Shown: piece by piece, positions 13,201 through 28,139 of the stretch
Numbering within the stretch: position 1 is the stretch's first letter
Layout: every line of letters starts with the position of its first letter
From: Smittia aterrima
Taxonomy: Eukaryota; Arthropoda; Insecta; Diptera; Chironomidae
Length of the DNA stretch: 64,000 nt
Reading direction: 5' to 3'
NCBI GenBank assembly: GCA_033063855.1
Contig: CP093829.1
Coordinates: 24,583,537-24,647,536, forward strand
Made by a program: the position numbers and the translations under genes
The notes under the pieces: model-generated
What the model was told of the DNA's origin: nothing
Databases searched by the model: none
The model's input: the letters and a program-made list of their open reading frames with translations, nothing else

Positions 13201-15585
13201 AAAAAGAGAGCTCCTTCTTACAGACATCGAAATGGAAGAGTGAAGTTTTCACATTCGATGCTCATAAAATTTCCAGAAAATAAAAAAGATTATTGCTCCT
13301 TAAAGTTCAATGAAAAATCATTTTACACGTCATTAGTTCATTTCGATTTTACATGCAAGCGTGCGGAGACCGCTAGAAAGTTTCCTTATTGCTTCAGGAA
13401 CACGAGCAAGGTATTTTATTGAATGTTCATTTATCACTCAGCAAAACTACAATGCATTAAACCATCGTTTCATTGACTTGTTCGGATTCCCGAATGGAGA
13501 GAGAAATTGGTGTAAAAAATCGCTTTCGAAATCGTGCTTCGGTTGCGTAATTAATTCTCTTTCTTCAATTTATCTTCCACCTTTTATATGCTTCGAAGGC
13601 TTTTCTCACATCTCGGGGGAGCAGCGTTAAGTTTCTGAAACAACCTTAAGGGGTCTCACGGGGACATTTTATAAAGCTTGACCCTTCAAGTAAGCGAACG
13701 AGGAAAATCAGTTGAAAGCCATTTACGGTCCCACATCTGAGTATTTATTTCTCAATTTTAATAAAACGTTGAACCTTCGCGTCATCACAGGAGGGCCCGA
13801 GATGCTGCCGCTCCCCCACATAAAAATTATATTGTTTGAAGCGAAATATGATAAAACTCAATAAGCAACTTTTTTTCTTCTCTTCCACCTTCAGAGCTTC
13901 ATATCTTCTGGTCACTCCCCATCTTCACCTTCTTGCTGTGCCATAAATAATGTTAGGGAAAAAGTTTTGACATAAAAAAATCAAAATGAAACTTCTATAA
14001 TCCAATTAGATTTGTTGCAGATTTTATTTTGATTGTCATGCCATTGTAACCTGAATCTGACGTTGAGTTGAATTCTGAGAAAAAAGGAGAACAAGGCGAA
14101 GATTAAATTAAATTTCTTTGATGACTTTTGGTTGCATCTTTCAATGATTTTCGAGGCTTGACATTTTATGATCTTGAAGTTCGAAATACGAAAGAAATGA
14201 AAAAGAGAATTCAATAATTCTTTGAGTACTCGTTTTGCATGAGCGGAGAAGTCAACACTTTTCAATCTTTCGCGGTCGAAATTGTCTCACAAACAAACAG
14301 ATCAAAATGTCTCTTAGATTCATAAATTCAACGATTTATGATAAATCACTTATCCCCAAATTGATACGAAAGTGTCTAAGTAACGTTCATCTCCTCGCTC
14401 TTTTTTCATTTCCATTTATTTCTTGACTCCAAGTCAAAATATTACGTTTGAAAGCGTGATTTTCATTTAGTTGAGAATCCATGTCAAAGAATATGCGTGA
14501 TTTACCACCATATTTTATAAGGTGAAGTCGAGCGCTTGGAGCGCTTTATACAGACGGATCCTTTTTAAAGTATAAAAGAAATGTAGAAAAGTTTTACATG
14601 TTGACGACGAAAGAACGCGAGACCGAAAGAAAAAAACTCTGAAAAGCCATTCAAACGAGTCGTTTCACAACTTGTTTTCTTTTGTGTAACGTTTTACTGG
14701 TTTTTTTTTCTACGCCGTCCTCGGGACGAGGCTTGATTTATTCTAGTGCCTTGCTGACAAATTTACGCTTATGACCGAGCCGAATAAAAAGGTATTCAAT
14801 TGTTCCTGATCCGCCTTTGGAATATTACTAGCCATTGTTACTAAATACCATTTCAAAGTTCAGTGAAATTTCTCGTTTCGAGTGAGAAATTTGCCGCTTC
14901 ATGAAAATTTAATTTCTCGAGAACTACACAACTCTTTCGCCTTCCTTCTCGGCACCAACGTTTTCGTTTCCATTGCTTACATCAACTTCACAATGTGAGT
15001 TTTACCTTTTTACTTCTCGCCCTCATCCAAGCTGAAACTGATTCCATTGTACGAATTTATGGGTTAAACACTGTGTTTGCCATTAAACAAAATTCACTTT
15101 TCGCTTGAAGCTACTACATACGAGTGAGAGGGAAGAGAGTGAGAGACAGATCAAAAGCCTTTGAAACAGAAGGTAAATTGAAGGAATTTATGTTACCCGA
15201 CACTTTTAGTTTCAATTTACATCTCTTCCATTCTCTGAACTCACATTTGCGATGAACATTTGACGTTTTCAGTTGAGGTGAGTGAGTCGACTCTTTCATT
15301 CGAGTAAGTCAACTTAAGAAATTTATCTTTCTCCTCCGACATATTAAAATAAATAAACGGGAAGCATGGAGAGAATCTCGCTGTGAATGAAATTAATGAA
15401 ATTGCTCTTTTAGAACATTCCAACACCTGACAAAAATTCACTTTTCCCTTCAGAGATTTCATTGTCTTTAGAGTTTAGAGAGGAGCACGTGTGAGACTGA
15501 ATTACGAAAGAATGGAAAATATTTGAATACTTTTAAGAAAGAAAGTTCAAAGACAAGGAAAGAATTTGCCTTCCAACTTGACACA

Positions 15586-15607
15586 TCTCTCTCTCTCTCT
15601 CTCTCTC
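15586..15607. repeat. (TC)11 dinucleotide microsatellite
   Basis: Eleven perfect TC units, equal to GA repeats on the minus strand. GA tracts can bind GAGA-factor-type proteins in insects, but no promoter is recognised next to it. Confidence 0.95.
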
Positions 15608-16889
15608 GGAATCGAATCACCGCACGCGAAAATCAATTTGTTGCGTTTGATTTGAAAATTGCGATGAAAACTTAATGGAATTGATTAAATTAGATTAGAA
15701 TTTATATTCCCAGAGGCTTGATTGAGTAGGAAACGCGGAAGTCGCGAACTCTTCAATGAATGTAAGCCTCGCTCGATTTAAAAAAAGATTTAATCTCTTC
15801 AATCTCATTAAAAGTCAAAAAGCTGCAAAAGCATATTTTGCCACATCGGCAAATGTTTAGTTAATCCAATTATCCTTTGACATTCGACAACGATTAGAAG
15901 TTCTTACGAAGAGCATTAAAAGCGCTGAAATTAAGATCGAACATAATGTTTCAAATAAAAACTTAAACTTAAAGGCAATTTGTCGCAGTCATAGGAGAGT
16001 TTCTCACTTTGATGTAATCAATTGGCGTCAGCACGTTCATGTGGAAAATTACTCGACGAGAATCAAATTATATTCAATACGAGAGAGCGTGGAGTGAGAC
16101 AAAAGCTGTTATAGTTTTTCCTTTTTCATTTCAACTCGGAAAGCACACACAAACGGAGTCGAGAGTACGAGGCTCGGAATAACGTTTACATTTCGAAAAC
16201 CACAAAACTTGTTTATGTTCATGCTAAGCGATACAATAAGAATAACAAATGAAGCATTCTAATCGACTTTGAAACAACTTCGTCTCGCTCTCCCCTCAAT
16301 TTCTGGTCTCGCCCCACTCACCCAATCGAGTGGTGTTAATTAAAAGTGTGAAAGGTTGTAAAACATTTTCGAGAATTGAAGAGATAAATAATAATTTTTC
16401 ATTCTTCTTGTTTATTAGTTGTACTCGCTTGGTTGATTTATTTTATGTGTCTATGAGTATTGATTATTCTATTTGACTTTGTTGTTAGAATTTCTGATGT
16501 TTTGTTTGATTTGATGAAACCGAAATTGTTTTATTGTTATTCGAGGAACAAGAGAGATTATCTAAATTAACTTTGTTTAACTGAAAACATTTATTAAAAA
16601 TGAATATCAATCGATTCTCATTATTCAAATTCCCTGTAAGCACAGCAAATGATATCAATTTTAAAACTGAAGCTCAACTCAAGTCTTAAGCTCATTTAAT
16701 TGCTTCCACTAAATTTCCTGACATTTAAATTAATCCGCCTTCGGTGAATTTGCGTTGCAGAACTCTCGAGTTGTCTTTAAATATTTAAAGAGAAAATTGT
16801 CACGCTCGATAATCTATCATCGTGACACACTTTAATTATGATTGATAGGGAGGTGAAAGCTTCTTTGATGGAATGGGGTTTGATGTTCT

Positions 16890-17180
16890 CGTCGAAACAA
16901 CCAAGGACGCCTCCGCACATCGAAACGCTTCACCATTCTCACCATTAACAATTTAAAAGAGTCAATTGATGAGCCATTAAGCCCCGGTACATATCATTAT
17001 TGGTCAGTTGAGTTCATCAAGGCATTAATAAGCATTTGCGGGATTGATTGACGGGGACAGCCGTCGTCACGTGAATTCCTGCTCAATTGATTTTCTAAAT
17101 AAATGATAATTATCTTACATAACCTGACTAAACGACTTGGATTCCCTCGAAAGCTTATTATGAATGGCTTAACGAGAAAC
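16890..17180. promoter_or_regulatory. Possible regulatory island in the gene-poor tract
   Basis: This stretch is less AT-rich and less simple than its surroundings. It contains an Exd/PBX-like TGATTGAC (17045-17052), a palindromic E-box CACGTG (17068-17073) and several TAAT cores. These are common short words, so the call rests only on composition and local clustering. Confidence 0.2.
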
Positions 17181-18364
17181 CTGGAGGATGTTTAGAGAGG
17201 AAAGTCCAATTCCATCGCTTCCGGTTGTGGCTTTTCAAATGAAGCATTTCCTTTTCGTTTTACATACGACGATGACTCACGACTCAACAACCAACCACTC
17301 TCCGTTACAATAATTATAGCAATTATGTCTCATTTTGTATATTTATAAAAGTCATGCGATTATCTTATTAAAAAATGTGTGGTAAGGCAATTTTCATGTC
17401 GCGCTTTTCAAACCTTTATCCGTTTTCACGGGCTCGCACTCAACAAATGTGTTTGTGGAAGTGAAATATTATTGTCAACGTTTTGATTTCCTGAGGAGCG
17501 TGAGAAATCAATATTTCTAACTTTAGCTTATCAATTTAATTATTTGATTTGAATAAATTAGAGTTCTTCTATTATTAGACGAGAGATAAAGTTTTCTCTT
17601 GACTCACAAATCTTTTCTTCTTCTTAAACTTCTATTCAAAGTATATAAAGTGGTCTCTTGTTGTGAATATTTCATTTTCATTTTTAATTTGAAGGAAAAT
17701 AAAATGAAATCATAACTCATTGTGATGCGACACATTTGATGGGCGGGAAATCTGACGAAGTGAAGACCCAGAAAAATGGAATGACGAACAATAAATTGCC
17801 ACTTGAATTCTCACTAAATTTTCTTTTACACAGAGCGATCATCAAAATCAATTACTGTGAAATTGCTTGGGAGCGAGAGAAAAAGCGAAGTAATATCTTC
17901 ATCTGTCTTCCAACTTCGCATCCAACCCCGCAGGAACATTGACTTTGTGCTTTTCTCTCGTTTCGTTGTCCATTTCACGTTTTGATATTTATTTCGTTTC
18001 AACGAAGTTAGAAAAGGTTTACTTGTTATCACGCTCGTAATACTCTCAATTTCATGAGATATTAGAAGCGAAATTTTCATTTAAAACGAATGATTCTTAA
18101 TTGCGGTTACATGAGCGTACTTTGAAAGTTTTATTGCTAAAAGCTTCCGATGGAATTTTGAGTCTAAAAGTCTCGCGCAATTGCAGCTTCGCGATAAATA
18201 AAACTTAAGACTTTTCCACTTTAAATAATCTAATAAATTCCGTATTTTAGTGTCGTATCTCTAGCATGAGTGCCGTGCTTATAGGAGAAGCTCGAAGGCA
18301 GTAAAATGCGGATGAAGAGGATTTCAGTTGTGAAGCATCTGTCGACTATATTGTCAATTTTTTC

Positions 18365-18380
18365 CTCTCTCTCTCTCTCT
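18365..18380. repeat. (CT)8 dinucleotide microsatellite
   Basis: Eight perfect CT units followed by CGCTCT in an AT-rich setting. Confidence 0.9.
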
Positions 18381-21300
18381 CGCTCTATTTTCATGCAAAC
18401 ACAATTTAAATATATTTAGTATTTCCAACCACGGTAATCTGAATTTTCAAATGAGTCTTATCTATTTGGGTTTGGTGGCATTTGCCGCAAGACAAAGTAG
18501 CGACAATTGAGGAATTTAAAACTCAAAATTGGATTTGTATGTGATAGTCTCTTAGCTTCTTACTTTTCTCATTCTTTTCTCATCCTCGTTTGTATCCGAG
18601 GATTAGAAATTTTATTATGTGAAAAATGTATAAAATTTTATTTTCCACATAATCTCAGCGCTTACCTAATACTTACATTCCTCCGAAAAAAAAAATATTT
18701 TTGTCGAGAACATTAAGTACTTGGGGTTGAAGTGAGGATGTGTATGAGTTCGCTTTGGAATATGTTTGCAGCGCTTCAAAGACTGAAGATAAAAGCTCTT
18801 CAGATTGAAACGAAAATCCAGCTATTAAACGAATATTGAACGATGAGGCTTAGATAACAAACCGGGTGTTGGGGGCAAACACTTTCTGATTAAAATAAAA
18901 CTTTGCTAGACTTCATCTTGATCGCAGGAATTTAGAAAATTAGACGACACAATCAATTAATCGTCTGCGGGAGTTTGAAGTAAACTTTAACCAAAATTAT
19001 TTGGCCACACAAATTTGAATTATTTCTTCTCATAGGAAAAGCTATCTTAAAGTTGAAAATTGTCGCCATTATTAGATAAAACTTTACATTTTCCGAGCAC
19101 ATGTGTAAAGTTGAAGTTGAGAAAGCCATATAGTGAAAGAAAATATTTATTCTCTTTTCGTGCTATTATTACGTTCGGATATTTACGGCTCATAACAAAA
19201 AATAATTCCTACGTTGTTAAAGTTTTGCTTCTCTCCCTCTACTCTCGCTCTACTCCCCACGCCTGGTCTCATAATAAAACCGTAATATTACATTTAGAGG
19301 CCGGAAGAGAAGGAATTTTTTTTTGAATTGTTCTAACGACTTTTACTTCTCCTCGCACAAAATTCTGCTATTTCGGCTATGATAATATATGACACCTTGT
19401 AGTAAAATCTTTGATGTATTTTTATCAAGGCCCTAAACTTTTCGGGGCCGTAAAAAAAACCTGAAGCGAAGTTAACGCTTTTCAAACGAGCTAGCGAGTG
19501 ATTCCATAACATTTGCTTGTGAATAAAAAAGTGTAATAGAACTTAAAGTTGTCGTGTTGGAGGGAAATCAATATTGAAATTGTTTTTAAGAAAGTTTAGA
19601 TCTAAATTTGTCGACAACTTTAAATTACGTTTCATTTCTAAAAGAATATGTTGTCACTCATGCGATTGCTACTCTTTTTGCATTTGCCCTTTTGATAACT
19701 CTTACAGAAATATTTTTTTATGACGTCAACTTCCCAACTCGTCTGAGTTGATAAGCAAAATGTAAAACAAAAAAGGCAAAATGTGCATCTTCACAAAACA
19801 TTTGCACATTAAAAGCCTTTTGCAAAAGCTACAACGTGTCACTAGAGAATTCAAAACGAAAACAATGGCTAGAGCTTCGTTGCTGCTTTTCATTTGCATT
19901 TTTTACTGTCTCGATTTTTCACATTAAAAACAAGCATAAAAGAATGAAGCTGAGCGAAATGCATGTTTATGGAAATTTCTTCGAGTATTTTTACTGTCGT
20001 TAAAAAATATGACCGAATAAATGAAAGTATGACAATAAAAGAATCATCACGTCTTAAGATTTTTTTGTTCGTTTCAGGCAAAAATGAAAAATTTGCTTTT
20101 TTCCTCGAAGGGAAAAAAAATATTTTTCCGCTTCTCCGAGTAACAGAAGAATTCTGATGGATTCTTGAACACAATATAAATGATTTGTAAACAGAGAACT
20201 GAGCCAATAATGCATTAATTTGATCCGCTTGGATTGCACCTGAGTTGGAAATCGATTGAAAGTCCATTCAGGAAAAGAGCCGAAATAATGAGACCATTAA
20301 GCCAAGTCACAAATATTCAACAATGTCAAATATGTGTGCTCGTAAATTAGGATATCAGGATGAACAACTTATTTGGGAAAGTTAAAGCTTTTAGTTTTTC
20401 CTTTTTCAAGGTATATCAAACTTTTTTCTCTCTCTCACATGTCACCGTCTATTCCGCTCGCAATCGTACAATTTTTCATCCTTTGTAGACATCACGTCTG
20501 AATATCAATTTTCATTCACAATGAAAATTCTCTCTCACGTTTGCTCTCTCTCGCCCCACTCTTTCTCTCTGTGCTCCCTCCAATTTTCCTTTCATCCCCT
20601 CCACAAAATTTCTCTTCTCTCAGGAAAAAGGATTTTTTTTTGTCTTTGCACTCGCTCAATCCCCAATGTTTTGTTTACCTTTAAGAGAAGGAAGGAAATT
20701 GTTTTGTGTGACATAGTTTAGCGTGCAAACTTTAAATGAAAATTCTCAAGCAGCTTAAAGCTCGTCATGTTACTTTATTTTCATAATCTGATTGCGCTCT
20801 GCCAAGAGATGAACGTTGTGAAGGTTTTTCACAGCAAACTTTAGACTTCCTCTCACTCAAGTTAGAGAAACTATTTTTGATACTTTTACTTCCAGGGGAT
20901 CGAGGAAAATATTTCTTTCGCTTTCAAAACACACAGAGAAGAATCTCTGAAAACTTTTTGATGTTTTGACTTGATTACAATCTTTCTTGTCTGACGATTT
21001 GGCTTGCTTGTAATCTGAGTTGAAAACTTTCCCTCGCCTTCTTCGTTTTCCCTTCTTTTTCTTGTGTGCAAACAAATAGTTTTTCATTTTCCAAAGTAAC
21101 ATTATAATGTAGTGCTGAGCTTTACCATGGGAAAGAAGATAGAAGATGCAACTCGCAATGAAGATTATTTATCTTTCAAGATGAAGATGAGCAACCATTG
21201 AAGGCTGCTTGATGTAGCAACTGGCAAGGCTATCTCTTGAGAGAGCTAAGGAACGAAAATTTCAAATGTTGGTCTTACCAATAAACTTTAATTCAAAGAT

Positions 21301-24300
21301 AAAGCTTATGCTAAAGTAGTTCGTTAACAAACATTATTTGCTTAAATATTAATTTTTTAATTCCCTAACTCGATTCTCATTCCATCTTCGAAAGACCAAA
21401 AAACAATTATCGATTGGACTATCCACACCTCCCATGCCATTTCTGGGAAGTGGAGAGAGGAAGACAATGCACATACAGATAAGTATCAAAAACAATTGAA
21501 ATTACATCAGAAAAACAACTTCTGCTTCGCATTCTATTGTTCAACTACAGGAAATCAAGATTTTGAAGGAAGAAATATTCAATTTATTTTCAAAATGCGC
21601 ACTGAATGAACAACTGGAGAGAATATTTAAATTATTCAGTCTGATAATTTTTGCAATTTCTGAAATTAGTGCTGAGAAGGAGGAGTTTCTAGTAGACCAT
21701 GAATTGCGGTGACTTTTCGCTCCCTTTCTTCTTCTGTTCATTTGAATAAAAGCTGCTAAAATGCTGCTCTGAACGACGATGACAGAAATGCACTTTAACG
21801 AACAATAAAAAATAAAATGAGAAGCAGCTCGGTTTCAAGTTGAAAAATTGAGGCCTCCCGAATATTTTTAAATCCTCAAAGAAATGTTTGCTGTTCATTT
21901 GAGTCTTGAATGAAGTTTAAAAGCAGGTTCAAAACTATTGGTTCCATGAAAGATCTAAAACTTTAAAGAAATGTCGTCTCTTGAGTTCGGTTCACTGAGA
22001 AATTCCGTTTAGCTTCTCTCTCGAAGAAGACGCATATGGTGAAGATTGCATTAGAATGATTGGTTCCACTGTCGAGTGTCTTGGTAAAAAGACTTTCCAC
22101 TGTCAAAGACTTTTGTACATACACCAAGATCAATATATCGAAACGAGCTTGTCGAAGAGTCGTCTGACGAGATGAAATTTATTTTAAATTTAATGCAAGC
22201 AATCATGGGAGGTAACAAAAGTCGAATACAAAGAATCGGAAGATGGCAAGCAGGAAAACACAATTTTCATCATGAAAATTAAAGCAATTTTGTATCTTAG
22301 AGAGAGAAATTCTTTTTTTTATCTCTTCAAGTTTTCAATTAGATCGAAAGAAACTTCTTTGCGCAAATCAATAGATTTTCTGTTTGATTTGAGAGTATTA
22401 ACAAAATCCGATAAGAAAACAACAAAAGGCCAATTATGTAATAACAATTCGCGCCTTTAACTTAAGCCGATCGGGCTTAGCAGTTGAACAAACATTGAAT
22501 TTAGAAAGAAATTTGCATCCGGCCTCTCATACAATCCCGCAGATATTTCTTTGTTTACACTGCCTGCCAAACTCGAAAACATATTTATGTTTATTGATTC
22601 ATGAAAGCCGATTTGGAATTGATGAAATTCGTTCCCAGGAATTCTTTTTAGCTTGAAGACGTTTCGGTAATTGAATGTTTACATCGCATAAAATTGAATT
22701 AGTCACAGGCGGGAAGACTTTCCTTCTCTTAGCAGCAGACTCCTTTGTTCGGCAAATTCGACACAGCAAAAAGGGATTAAAACGGTTTTAAAGAAACCGC
22801 GAGCGAAACACAAAATCCTCGTACAATCAATAACCATTTTACTGCAATCAATTTTTGATGGGGACGAGGCGGCTTTGAAGCGAAGCTTTGGCATTTTTAG
22901 CCGAGTTTCGGTAATTAATGACAAGAGGTTCACATTTATCTTCCTTCTCCTTGCCTCTACTGTTTATTCAACTCTGAGATTTATGCGAATGTCATTTCAA
23001 TCACAGTGACAGAATCTTATTCGTTAGCTGTCTTAAGATTCTCATTGATCGACGAGGATTTTTTTCTTCTCTTCTCATTCCTCGCTGTGTCACTTACAAT
23101 TAAGTTCAATACTCCAAGTACCGGGCAATTTACTTCGTAACGAAAAGAAATTGACAAAAGTCAATGCAAAGGACATCTTTACGTTTCGGTCTATCAATTC
23201 CAATTAACGAAATTACAAATCTGCATTCCCTTCTTTTCCCCGATGGGAGAATCGTCTCAGTCCTCATCAATAATTCAATTGCCACAGTCGAAGCTAAATC
23301 AAACCATCTTTACTTCCGTCTTCTCTGGATCAGTTTCACTTTGCGAGATTTCATTAAATTTATTTCGACGGGAGAGAGAGAGAGAGAGGAGAAAAAACGA
23401 AACTTGACGTATTCAACACCGGAAGGATCGGAAGATGAGAAGACTTGCTATAAAGCTGTAAGACTGCAGCCGTGTTAAAGTGCTCGGGAAGATAAAAAAT
23501 CTCTTGAGTATTAAGATAAATATCTCGTTGAAGACGCCCGCATCTTCTTCGTTCTTTCTCCTTGTTTTTGTATAAATATTGAGTCGATGAGGAATCTTTT
23601 CAAACACTCGAGGAAATATTCAAATCTTCGAGGAATTTTTTGGAGTTCAGCTGATATCGTGGTATCAACTTTTCTTTTTTCAAGAGCGAGGTTTCCATTT
23701 CTTGATAAACTTTACGCCACTTTTCATTCGAAGGGAGGAGGAATCTCCTAATTTGTATATGCAGAAGGAAAAATTAAAAAGTTTTCATTCGAAAATCTGT
23801 TCGTTGATCGCAAAATTTTCATTCTTCGCGAAAAGTTTTCATTCTTGATATTTCCAAATTTCATTCGGCGATAAATTCATAGTTATTAAGGTTTTATTGT
23901 GCAAGTTTTTCCGATGCCATACGTATAAAAATTTTATGTTCTCTCCGAGGATTCGCTGGCTGCAACTATTTGCAAGAAAACGAGCCTCATAAATTATGGA
24001 GGAGAACTCTTCTCGCTCGCTCCCTCTATAGATAGCACAGCACATGTATTTTATGAGTTCTCATGCGATGTACACTTAAATTAAAATTTATTTTCCTTTT
24101 TTTTCTCTCTCGAAGAGATGAGGAATGAAGAATGAGAAACATAAAAATTGTTAAGGTTGACTTGCCTTAAAATTTCTCTGACGTGATGGATTTTAGTTTA
24201 GAGAATAAATTCCATTCTGCAAATAGAAATTTTAGTTTAAAAAAAAAATAAGAATTGAAACATGACTTGGGGAAATGTCCTAGCAACGACTTTCGACTTC

Positions 24301-27300
24301 TGCTCTTCCTTTCTTCTTCAACATTAACGAGAAAGCTCAGCAAACGTAATGGAAACATACAAATTTCATGGACTTTACAACTCTTTTTCTCCTCTCACTC
24401 GTTCGTTCAGAAGCAAAGCGTTTAAAACTTTTATAATAAAACAAATTTTAGCAATTGAGCTCAAGATCTTCAGTTAAAGTTATTTTTAAAAGAGAGAAAC
24501 AGAGAAAAACAATTTAGAGAACGTGCCAACATGAAATAGCGACTAAGCCTTCGTAGAATCGATACAAAGACTTTGAGTTCAGTTATACCTTGAAAGTTCT
24601 CTCTAGTTAGACTAGCAAATGAAATTAAATTGAGCTACGAGTGTGTGTGCTTGTTCTTCTTGTTTCTGTGCACCTTCTAACAACCAAGCTTTTTAGTATC
24701 TAATGCGATTATTTCAAACAAAAGATCGAGGAAATTTTAAGCTTCCGGTTTCCGATTCAGACTCGATGAACGTTCTCGATTGAATTTCCCGCTTCTTTGC
24801 AATCTTCATCTCGTTTTCAAAATTAAACTTTTCCGACGTCTCATTGCAAAACGAGGTGATAAAATAAAAAAAGGTTTTTCTGCTGAGTTTTAATCGATAA
24901 AGAATGCAATTCATTTCCAGGAAGAAAAAAAAGTTTTTTTTGGAAATGAAATATTTTACTCGTGAGTGTCATATTTCGTTTTTCGGATTTACAGAAAAAA
25001 AACTTTTATTCCCTTGATGAACTTTCTGTTTAGCTATGGCACTCGAGTTTTGTTTGCTCTTCTCAACAAACAAGTTATCTCCGATATCTCAAATCAATTT
25101 GGATTAACCCGATGAATAAAAAAACCATTTGAGCTTTATTCAAAGTCTCATACTCTCTCTCCTATCTCTAACGATTGAATGGTACAGAGGCCTCCATTTC
25201 GATTTTTATTTTATTGACTTTTCACGATTTGTCGCACCATTTAAAACATGCACGTTCCCGTAGCGTGGAAGCGGCAGCAGCAGCAGGAGCTCCTATTTAT
25301 GTAGGAAACGGTCTGACTCCGTCGAGAGTACGTGTTTTATGTTTATTGCACAATTTTAGCACTCAACGCAACATTTTGAAGTTCTCTTGATACTTTAAGG
25401 AATTCACCTGAACCTATAAAAGTATTTTTAGAGCTTTTGGGGGGAGGCGAAAGTTTAGGAGAAGGAGGCAATGAATAAAGTTCGGAATCATTTTTAAAAG
25501 CTCATAAATATTATTAAGTTTTCAATGAAGTCACTAACGGTCATTTATCAACTTGCTTTCCTCGAAAAGGTTTTATAAAGTTAAGAAAGGAAGTTATCGT
25601 CCTTAATAAATCGAAATTTGGCCTCTTTTCTTCTCCCCCCATTCATCTGTCGAGTCGGCCCTTTGTATCAATGAGTGAAAGGTAAGAATCGAAAAATGTG
25701 TTGAAAATATATGTGAAGTTAAATGAAGAGGTCAGTCGAAAGTTTATAAGTAGCGAGCGAGGTCTTTCAATGTCATGGAATTATTTAAGGCTTTGTAACA
25801 ATTTGATTGTCGAGTCAGTGAAGGGTGAAGAAGGATGGAAATAGCATTAAGGAGATGACAGCTCATGAATTCTCGATAAAGTCTCTCTCACTCTCTCTCT
25901 TTGTCTCGATGTGTTGTCGTCGCCCTTCGATTTTATCGTATAATAGCGTTAATTATAGGAACTGATTCGGACGGTGGGAAATTAATGGCTAAGATGCTGA
26001 CCCACTTAATAAACCGTCCATGAAATTGGCATTTAAATTTATGAGTGGTGAAATGTCAAAATTATCCTACGAATCGTTGGCAATCATCTCTGACGGTTAT
26101 GTCAAAGCCAGGATCCAAATATTTGAACTAATTTGATCAGGGCATGCCTTCAATCACGGAGAAGGAGAGAGAGAAGGTTTGAAATCTAAACTCTTATCTC
26201 AACAAATTAAATCTAGAGAAGAGTGAAAATGAGAAAAAAATAAAACGCAAATTTTTCATTTTTGAAAGGCAAATAAAAAATAAATTACTTAAATCTTTTT
26301 AAGAAAATTCAATGCAAGGGCGAGAGAGATAGAAGCGAGACGAAGAAGGCAAAGTCCTGAGAATGCGACAACATGGCAAGACAACATGATGAATGAAGTG
26401 GAAACTTTCACATCCTCCCTCGCTGGCTCCTTTTTCTCGCCTTACCCTTGTCGTTGTCGTGCGCTGAAAAGACAAAAATGTAAGCAGCGGAGAGGGAAAA
26501 CAATTGTCCTTTTTCCATTTTCTTATCACACAAACCGTTTTCATGCCTTCCTGATTTTTACCGTACTGCTCGCATCTTAATAGCCAAATTTCGGTAGGAA
26601 ATAGAGGAAGACGATGAAAGAAACTGAATCCACAGGGACTTGAGAATTTTTTCTTTCGAGGTAAGCACTTTCCATAAAAATCTCTGTCTCTCTTACTTTA
26701 TGATTATTTGTTTAAAAAAATAAATGCGCGAGTGGTCTCTAGTGATTTCTATTCTTCTTCGAAAAGTTGTAGAGTGAATGCAAAAGCTTCATTTTCACAG
26801 CAACTGACCATCATCTGTCAAATGAGTTTGATCCTTTGCGCTAAGACTTTAAGTCAACGAAGAAGAAGGAAGGCGACTTTCGGGGCATAGGTGTGAGGAA
26901 GTAAAACGGCAAAAAGATTCAGTGAGAAAGATAAATTGTAATATAATCTGATGTAGGCCTCGCTTTAATACCGTTTCCTTTCGCTGCTTATTTTCTTTCT
27001 CAGCTCATTTACACAGCACTTTTCCAGCATTGTCTTGTGCCTTAGAGCGAACGTAATGCGTTGCTAGATTTTTTATTTTTCGCTTTTTATATCAAAATAT
27101 TTAATTTCTTCTTATTGCTTTCTGAGCGGGTGTCAGTCGTAACTTTGGGCATGGGTTTGAGAGAGAGAAGGAGCTTCTAATCCCGTTGTAGATTATTGCT
27201 CATTTATATTTTTTTAATTCTTGCTTTATAATGATTCTTCTCTTCTTCCGAGGCTTCTTCAACCGCGCTGCTGCTTCTCCTCGTTCGCCAAGCGACTCAT

Positions 27301-27478
27301 ACATAATCATTTTCATCTGATATTGTTTGTTGGCGGGAAATTTAGCAATTTCGACTCGCGCTGGGCCTCAAAGGTAGACACACGAGCGAGGGAAAAGAAC
27401 GAGATGCTATGTCGGAAAAACGTCTGCAATATTTATTGCCTTATCAAATAAGAAACGTGCCGTTAATTCGCAATTAGA

Positions 27479-28139
27479 GTGGAAATAAATACGACATTCT
27501 TATCCGTTGCTTGCTGCCTTCGTGAGACGTCTACACACGATTCTCGGCTTATTTGCATGTCGTGTAGCCATCGAGGTAGCAAAAGTCAAGATCGTCGATT
27601 CGCGGAGAGTTCAATTCTTTACGTAAGGAAGGGCCTGAGCGTGCTTCACGGTGTCGAGACATGCAAACGACTCCTCCACGGTCGTGAGTTGATACATAGT
27701 GTAAACGAGACAAAATAACTTCTTCTTCGTGGTGGGTAACAATCCAGGAGAATCGTGAATTGACGTCAAGGGGATTCACTTTGATATAAAATCAACAGAA
27801 TTTGTTGGGGTGATGTAATTTACAGTTTAATCTGGAACCGCTGCTCTGCACGTCAATTGTCATCGCTTTTCACACACGAATACCGAATTTCCCTGAAGAC
27901 GCTCCTCGGAAAATCTACATTGGATACACTCTCGTCCTTCAACAGCCTAAGCAAATATGAGTTTTATGGTTCCCCGGTGTGTGTCGTCATCGGAAAGCAA
28001 GACATCACTGACTTTCATTCTCTTGTCGCACATCAAAAACGTTTTACAGAATATTTACTGCCGTCAGCCCAGCGTAGTCTTCCTCTTGAATATTTCATGT
28101 CCTCATAGGAGAAGAGTGAGCAGCATTTTTCAAGATTAA
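27479..28139. promoter_or_regulatory. GC-richer island, function unknown
   Basis: About 650 bp noticeably richer in G and C than the flanking DNA, with overlapping open frames of 60-83 codons on both strands (27479-27718 plus, 27549-27779 minus, 27857-28108 plus). None resembles a family I know and no convincing splice chain links them. Equal openness on both strands points to composition rather than coding. A conserved enhancer or a non-coding RNA exon would fit. Confidence 0.2.

Noticed and set aside
23164..23478. 104-codon plus-strand ATG frame
   Set aside because: Some protein-like character, but it crosses a GA microsatellite (GEREREEKKR) and resembles no family. Its length is within chance for this amount of sequence.
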